In this document: one piece after another, positions 57,832 to 64,000 of the stretch
How positions within the stretch are numbered: the first letter of the stretch is position 1
Layout: the number at the start of each line of letters is the position of its first letter
From: Rutidosis leptorrhynchoides
Lineage: Eukaryota > Streptophyta > Magnoliopsida > Asterales > Asteraceae
DNA length: 64,000 bases
Reading direction: 5' to 3'
Assembly (NCBI RefSeq): GCF_046630445.1
Contig: NC_092333.1
Coordinates: forward strand, 99,284,001-99,348,000
Made by a program: the position numbers and the translations under genes
The notes under the pieces: model-generated
Database searches by the model: none
The model's input: only the letters and a program-made list of their open reading frames with translations
What the model was told of the DNA's origin: nothing

Positions 57832-59151
57832 TGTAATGACCCGCACTTTTTCGATCGTTCTATACTTATAAGATTAATATTTATATAAATTAAACCTTAC
57901 CAACATGATAAGCAATCCAAATTGTTGAGATTTATGTTTCCGAAAAGAGTTTTACACAACGTTTGACCGTCTAGTTTGACCGATGATATCACGAACTATA
58001 CAATATATGATAATTATACGTTTGTGTATATATATGTATATATACATATTTAACATGATTAATGAATGTTTTAATATCTCATTTTGTATTAATAACAATA
58101 AGTTATAAGTATATTTTGAAACTACTAACTTAAGTTTTCAAAACGATAACCATACGTAACGTTATTTGACATAAATACTTATAACCTATAATGTTTATAC
58201 ATATATCGTATATGTAATGTATTTAATCACTTTTAAGGACTTAAATACATAAAATCATATAAGTGTATTCACAAAAGATAGCTATATTTGAATCCTCATT
58301 CTATTTTTCACAAGATTTCTATACGTATATCTAGAGTATATGTACTCGTATCATACCTAACTTCTATACGTATTTACTATTGGTATATACACATCAAATC
58401 ACCACCTAACTAGCCCTTGTTACTGCCCTAAGGTAGAGGTAATTGCTTTTGTATGATTGTTTGACAAATACACAAGATTACAAGCTTAAAATTTTGTCCT
58501 TGCCCCCCCCCCCCATATCACGTTTTAAAGGGTCTTCATGGATCCTCATTTTGATTCATTTTAACTTCAATTATCTTAGCTAATACACACACTCTTTCTT
58601 AACCTTTAAACTCCATAATCATCCAGCAAGTTACCAAGAAGATCTAGCCATAAAAACCTTACTTAATCACCATAAGAAAACTCTTACAACAACACTTCAA
58701 GAAATCCTTCCAAGAACACAAACTTACTTCCAATCTTTCATCCAATTCCATCACCCTTTTGGTTCTAGGTTCTTACTCCTCTTTTACAGCAACCTTGTCT
58801 AAGGAACTTGAGGTAGTAACTATGTTCATAACCTTATTCGATTCATATATATATAGCTATCTTATTTTGTGGTATAAAATTTTAACAACAAGAACATAGT
58901 TTGAATGTTTTCAAACTTGTTTGCAAACTAACTAGATCCTTCTAACTTAACTTTTAAAATACTTCAAGACCTGTAATATATCTTAAATATATGCTAATTT
59001 AACAAGGTTTAACTTGGTTTTTCAAAGAACACCTTAAAAACTGTTTTTACGACGTCGGAGTGTAACAGGGGGCTGTTTTGGGTTGGATAATTAAAAACCA
59101 TCTTAAACTTTGAATTGGAGGTTTATTTTCTGGAAAAATGATTTTTACTAC
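57832..59151 (+). repeat. Family B LTR 4, truncated
   Basis: 1320 bp, near-identical to the first 45 percent of LTR 1. Identity stops abruptly after ATTTTTACTA at about 59151, where unrelated DNA begins. Confidence 0.9.
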
Positions 59152-59318
59152 TGGTTCCTCATTATGGAGACCTGATAGATAAAGGACATTACATAGCTGA
59201 CTCCTGGATGTAGGTAATTCGTGACTGCTTAAATATCTTAGATTTATGCAGAGCTTCTTATATGTAATGTTCATTGTACTATTAATGTTTTATATTACAA
59301 TGACAATGGTCATTAGAT
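59152..59318 (+). other. Unique spacer, possible host gene scrap
   Basis: 167 bases between the truncated gypsy LTR and the copia LTR. One plus frame reads VPHYGDLIDKGHYIADSWM then TAG, which looks protein-like but which I do not recognise. It contains the 18-mer also found outside the left end of the array. Confidence 0.35.
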
Positions 59319-59660
59319 GTATACGTGTTAAGGCTAGAACCTGCCTTCTATCAGAGTAGAACCCTAATCGATTAACAATCACAAACGAGCAAGCCGAATG
59401 ATAAACACAGAATAAAAACAACACGAGAATTATAGTGGTTCGGTTTCTAGGTGAAACCTACATCCACTTTGGAACTAGAGAGTATTATTATTAATTTGGA
59501 GGTGATAATTTACAAGTACAATGAGAGACTATATATAGACTAAGTACCACCAATAAAAAACGGCTCAACAAATTAGGGTTGGCCAGACCCTGACTTGGTC
59601 ACCAAGTAAACTCCAGGCCCGTTGTTATTGGGCTTAAATACCGAAGCCTACACCTCAACA
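59319..59660 (-). repeat. Probable 3' LTR of the copia element
   Basis: On the minus strand it starts TGTTGAGGTGTAGG directly after a purine-rich tract (CCAAGTGGGAGAT) and plausibly ends ACACGTATACA at 59319, giving about 342 bp with TG...CA ends. The partner LTR is beyond the window, so the left boundary is inferred. Confidence 0.6.
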
Positions 59661-59674
59661 ATCTCCCACTTGGA
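59661..59674 (-). other. Polypurine tract of the copia element
   Basis: The minus strand reads CCAAGTGGGAGATTG across the LTR boundary, a typical plant copia PPT. Confidence 0.6.
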
Positions 59675-59761
59675 GGCTTCGAATAACATCGATCTGCACT
59701 CTTGTACTTCTGCAATGCAAGACTCAGCTCATCTCTTCTCTCTCTAGTTCCTGCCTTCTCT

Positions 59762-62700
59762 TCAATGTTCCTGAAGGCCAGTTGAAGCTATGCACAGCTT
59801 CAACTTATCCAGCGTTACTGGTTTGGTGAACATATCTGCCGGATTCTTTGAACCTGGAATGCTCTCCAGATTAAATGTTCCCTTGCTTATCCGTTCTCTG
59901 ATAAAGTGATACTTCATGCCAATGTGCTTCGTCTTAGCATGATAGACTGGATTCTTTGCTAACTTGATTGCGCTCTCATTATCACAATATAAGACAAATT
60001 CTGTCTGTTTGCTGCCCAGTTCTTTCATGAATGTCTTCAACCACACTAGTTCTTTACTGGCTTCAGTCAAGGCCAGGCCATGTATTCTGCTTCAGTAGTA
60101 GATAGAGCCACGCTCCTTTGAAGCCTAGACATCCAACTCACTGCTGTTCCTCCTATAGTGAATACATACCCGGTGGTGCTCTTGAAGGTATTATTGCATC
60201 TACCCAAATCTGCATCAGAATAACCCCTGAGAGTAGTATCCCTGCCCTTGAAACATAACCCAACTTTAGGAGTACCCTTTAAATACCGCAGTATCCACTT
60301 CACTACTTCCCAATGTTCTTTCCCCGGAGCTGACATAAAGCGACTAACCATCCCAACTGCATGTACTATATCAGGTCTTGTACACACCATAACGTACATT
60401 AGACTAACCACTGCGGATGCATAAGGAACCTTAGCCATTTCTGCTTTTTCTACTTCAGTTTTAGGAGACTGATGTTTAGAAAGCTTTTAATGACTTCCCA
60501 ACGGTGTGTTTCTTGGCTTTGTAGACTCACCATTCATTCTGAACTTTTCAAGAACCTTCCGAATATACTTTTCTTGAGATAAAGAAACTGACCCATCTTT
60601 ATTCCTGCATATACTCATACCGAGAATCTGCTTAGCTGGCCCGAGATTCTTCATTTCAAATTCTCTAGATAATTGCTTCTTCAAATTGCATATTTCAACC
60701 ATATCAGAACCTGCAATTAACATATCATCGACATAAAGAAGCAATATAATATAGGAGCTCTTGAACTTCTTCAAATAACAGCAATGATCTGTAGAACTTC
60801 TCACGAATCCTGTCTTCTCCATGAAATTATCAAATTTCAAGTACCACTGTCTGGGAGCTTGTTTCAAACCATACAAGCTTCTCTTTAGATTATACACAAG
60901 ACTCTCCTTTCCTTTGACACGAAACCCCTCTGGTTGAGACATGTAAATGTCTTCTTCAATGTCGCCATGCAGGAAGGCTGTTTTAACATCCAACTGTTCT
61001 AAGTGTAACTTCTCGGTTGCAACCATACTTAGAACCAATCTGATAGTCGTCATCTTCACTACTGGAGAAAAGATTTCAGCATAGTCGACTCCTTTCTTTT
61101 GTTGAAATCCTTTGACAACTAATCTTGCTTTGTATCGTTTAGAACCATCCGCTTCATCTTTGACTCTGAAAACCCATTTATTCTGTAAGACCCTTTTTCA
61201 TGGTGGTAACTTGGTCAGCCTCCAAGTTTGATTTTTCAATGAAGATTCCATCTCGCTTTTCATAGCCTGCTCCCACTGGAACGAATCTTTCACCTTCATT
61301 GCCTCAGAATAACTTTCTGGTTCCCCATTTTCTGTCAAAAGAAGATAGTTAACTGTTTGACTAAACCTTTCTGGCTGTCTTGTAACTCGTGTAGATCTCC
61401 TGACCCAATTGGACTGGTCAGATTGTGGTGGGGACTGTGGGGTATGCTCATCATCAGACTCTGAGCTCCCACTATCTGAAGTCTGCTCGTGATCAGACTC
61501 CGAACTTTCACTGTTAGGAACTCCACTGGAACTTCAGTTTCATCCTCTGGAGTTTCTCTTTCATCTTCTCTAGTTGTCTCTGTGTCAACCTCAAATTCAA
61601 CTGATTCTTTTTCATTTGGTGTTGAGTTGAAATCCTTGTACAATTCTGCTTCATTGAAGGTGGCATGTTTACTTCTGATAACATGTTTTCCCTTGTTATC
61701 CCATAACTTGTAACCCATGTCATCTCCCCCATAACCAATGAACACGTACTTCTTTGCTTTTGCATCAAGTTTGTCACCATCTTTATTAATATCATATGCA
61801 CTGCACCCAAAGATTTTTAGATGCTCATAACTGATTGCTTTACCTCTCCATTCTTCTTCGGGTATTTTGAAATCAAGCGGAGCTGATGGAGAACGGTTGA
61901 TCAAATAAGCGGCAGTGCTTACTGCATCAGCCCATAGAGACTTTGGTAGCCCACAATTAAGTCTCATGCTACGTGCTCTCTCATTTAAAGTACGATTCAT
62001 TCTTTCTGCAACTCCGTTTTGTTGTGGAGTACCTGGAACCGTCTTGATCATCCGAATGCCATGATCAACACAATAGTTAACGAATTCGGTGCTGATGTAT
62101 TCTCCTCCATTATCCGACTTCAAGCATTTTACCTTCAAATCACAAGATAATTCAACAGCAGATTTCCATTTCTTAAAAGCTTCAAATACATCAGATTTAT
62201 TTTTAAGAAAGTAAACCCATACCTTGCGTGTTGAATCATCGATGAAAGTAACATAATAGCGTGCTCCTCCCAATGAAGAAACAGGAGTAGGCCCGAACAC
62301 ATCCGTGTGTACTAGCTCCAACTTCTGAGCCTTTAAAGTTCTGCCTGCTTTTGCAAAGGTGACCTTCTTCTTCTTTCCTAGAACACATGACTCGCAAAAG
62401 TCCGATTCAACTCTCTTTAGACCGGGAATTTTACCATTAGACACTAGCATTTTCATCCTTTGTCACTCATGTGACCTAAACGTTGGTGCCACTGACTAGT
62501 TAAGCTACGATCATTGGAAACTGTATTTACTTCATTAGCTGGAACTTCTACCATATAAAGAGTGTCTCTCTTCTTACCCTTGGCTATTACTAAGTTCCCC
62601 TTTATTACTTTCCACTGACCTTCACCAAATAGCACACTATATCCTTGATCATCAAGCTGTCTAACAGAGATTAGTTTCTTCTTTAGGCCAGGAATAACTC

Positions 62701-63719
62701 GGACATTTTCCAAGGTCCAATTAGTGCCCAAAGAGGTCTTTAGCTCTAAGTCTCCAATCCCTGTAATGTCAAGACAATGATCATTAGCCAAACGAACTTT
62801 ACCAAGATTACCTGTTCGTAGATTCTTCATCAAATGTGGACTTGGAGTAGCATGAAACGATGCTCCTGAATCCATAACCCACGCATCAATTGTATTCTCA
62901 ATGCAGCAAACAAGGACGTTATCATAATCATCTGTTGCAAATGCAACATTAACTTCATTTGGCTTTGATGATGTTACTGGCTTAGTGCACTGGTTTCGGA
63001 AGTGTCCAGTCTCCTGACAATTCCAACATTTAATATCATTCCTCGTTCTCGACACACTCCTCCTTCTTGACTTTGACCTGCCCCTGGTGGTGTTACTTCT
63101 GCCTTTCCTCCTACCCCTCTTCTGTGCTCAGCAAGTTTCCTGATGGTTCTCTTGAACTCTTTCTTCTTATATCTTCTCCAAGAATAAAATCACGAATGCT
63201 CTCAAACTTTAGCTTTGAGGACTCTGTGGATCCACTGATAGCTGTGACTGAACCTGACCAGCTTTCAGGTAACGAAGATAATAATAGAAGAGCTTTGACT
63301 TCGTCATCGAACTTGATATCAACTGACAGTAACCGAGAGATAATATTGTTGAAGTTATTAACATGATTTGTTACTGAAGCACCTTCTTTCAACCTGGTGT
63401 TTACCAACTGTCTGATCAAAAACACCTTGTTAGAAGCAGACGGCTTCTCATACATATTTGCTAAGGTCTTCATCAAACCATGTGTCGTGGTTTTGTTCAC
63501 AATGTTAAAGGCAACACTTTTTGTCAACGTGAGTCTGACAACTGCTAGGGCTTTCCTGTCAAGTGTTTTCCACTCGTCGTCTTTCATTCCTTCTGGTTTA
63601 TTCTCATTCAAGGCATCGATCAGATCCTTCTAACATAACAAATCTTCAACCTGCATCTTCCACCACCCAAAATCTTGCCCATCAAACTTGTCGATTTTGA
63701 TCCTTCCTTCTTCTGCCAT
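59762..63719 (-). pseudogene. Decayed Ty1/copia gag-pol (Tork/Tnt1-like)
   Basis: The minus strand carries, in order: gag starting MAEEGRIKIDKFDG at 63719 with an early TAG (63630-63632), then LLLLSSLPESW; zinc knuckle CWNCQETGHFRNQC; protease WVMDSGASFHAT; pre-integrase HQRLGHMS and C..C; integrase HTDVFGP...SDNGGEY...NGVAERMNRT; reverse transcriptase with DVKTAFLHGD and LLYVDDMLIAG; RNase H YSDADLG, STTEAEYMA and the KHIGMKYHFIRE end. Integrase before reverse transcriptase defines copia. Breaks: frameshift between gag and knuckle (about 63060-63110), a one-base loss at about 62456, disruption at about 61060-61335, a TAA at 60487, and a 5-base duplication (TGGCC) at about 60070. Inactive. 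Confidence 0.9.
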
Positions 63720-64000
63720 TGAAAAAAAAAATTATTGGATCTGAGGTCAACAGCAATCTGATCTGTAACAGTAGCAGTAAATCTGTAACAGCAGAGTCTG
63801 GTGACAGCTAGGGTTGATCTGGATCTGTAACAGCAGAGTCTGATGGCGGCTAGGGTTGATCACTGGTGGCGGCTAGGGTTTAGCACCTGCAATCTGATCT
63901 GTAAAAAATAGCAACAACAGCAGCAGCGACTGGATCTGTAACAACAACAGCTATGATTGACGGCTAGGGTTAGAACTCCTGCAATCTGGAACAGCAGCTG
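63720..64000 (-). other. Copia 5' leader with imperfect repeats
   Basis: Upstream of the copia gag ATG the minus strand contains three to four imperfect units built from AACCCTAGC and CTGTTACAGATC. No PBS or 5' LTR is visible before the window edge. No ORF. Confidence 0.5.

Noticed and set aside
15087-59151. Pure assembly fold-back artefact
   Set aside because: Arms at each junction differ by stops, amino-acid changes and repeat number, and the LTRs differ, so they are distinct copies; but read-level support still has to be seen.
63780-64000. Telomere-like AAACCCTA motif
   Set aside because: Only isolated single AACCCTA units within a copia leader with other repeats; no tandem array.

Overview
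This is nuclear DNA of a flowering plant. It is a TE-dense, AT-rich window with long (TA)n microsatellites, one compact single-exon host gene (SEC13), and long-LTR Ty3/gypsy chromoviruses of the Tekay/Del type. The LTR styles (starts such as TGTGACGACCCGG and TGTAATGACCCGC) recall daisy-family (Asteraceae) genomes, but that is a tentative inference from memory.

Layout. 1-6002: a minus-strand gypsy LTR interrupted by a 4.17-kb plus-strand solo LTR (693-4864) that carries a perfect 5-bp target-site duplication. 6499-7936: a candidate non-autonomous Helitron. 8021-8263: another LTR fragment. About 9000-11809: SEC13, with a predicted 1.8-kb 5'UTR intron loaded with repeats and an intact 297-codon ORF. 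12568-12769: a hAT-type MITE with an 8-bp TSD. 13922-14375: a decayed LINE fragment. 15087-59151: a 44-kb array of gypsy copies. 59319 to the window end: a decayed Ty1/copia element on the minus strand, whose 5' LTR lies outside the window.

The gypsy array has two layers. The base layer (family B) is one young Tekay-like family arranged as partial pol(-) <> pol(+) - LTR - full internal(+) - LTR - ORF0(+) >< ORF0(-) - LTR(-) - internal(-) <> internal(+) - truncated LTR. It has three polarity-reversal junctions, and neighbouring units share LTRs. Two junctions carry filler DNA copied from other parts of the same family. The second layer is a complete, very young element of a related family (A, 18981-32068, minus strand) inserted into the first B copy, with 3250-bp LTRs, TG...CA ends and a perfect AGGAA TSD.

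Both families carry an extra ORF ('ORF0' here) between the primer-binding site and gag. It encodes an acidic protein with SEPEEE repeats, a conserved EIT..EF core, a TARI motif and a basic region near the C-terminus. Family A additionally carries an intact, intronless F-box gene between ORF0 and gag. Both families also have a near-exact second copy of the polypurine tract in a conserved leader block before gag. The extra ORF, the captured F-box gene, the duplicated PPT and the palindromic array are the most unusual content. ORF0-A, the F-box gene and gag-pol-A all read in the direction of element A's transcript. Expression of the downstream ORFs would need splicing or reinitiation; splice-acceptor-like sites precede gag and the F-box start.
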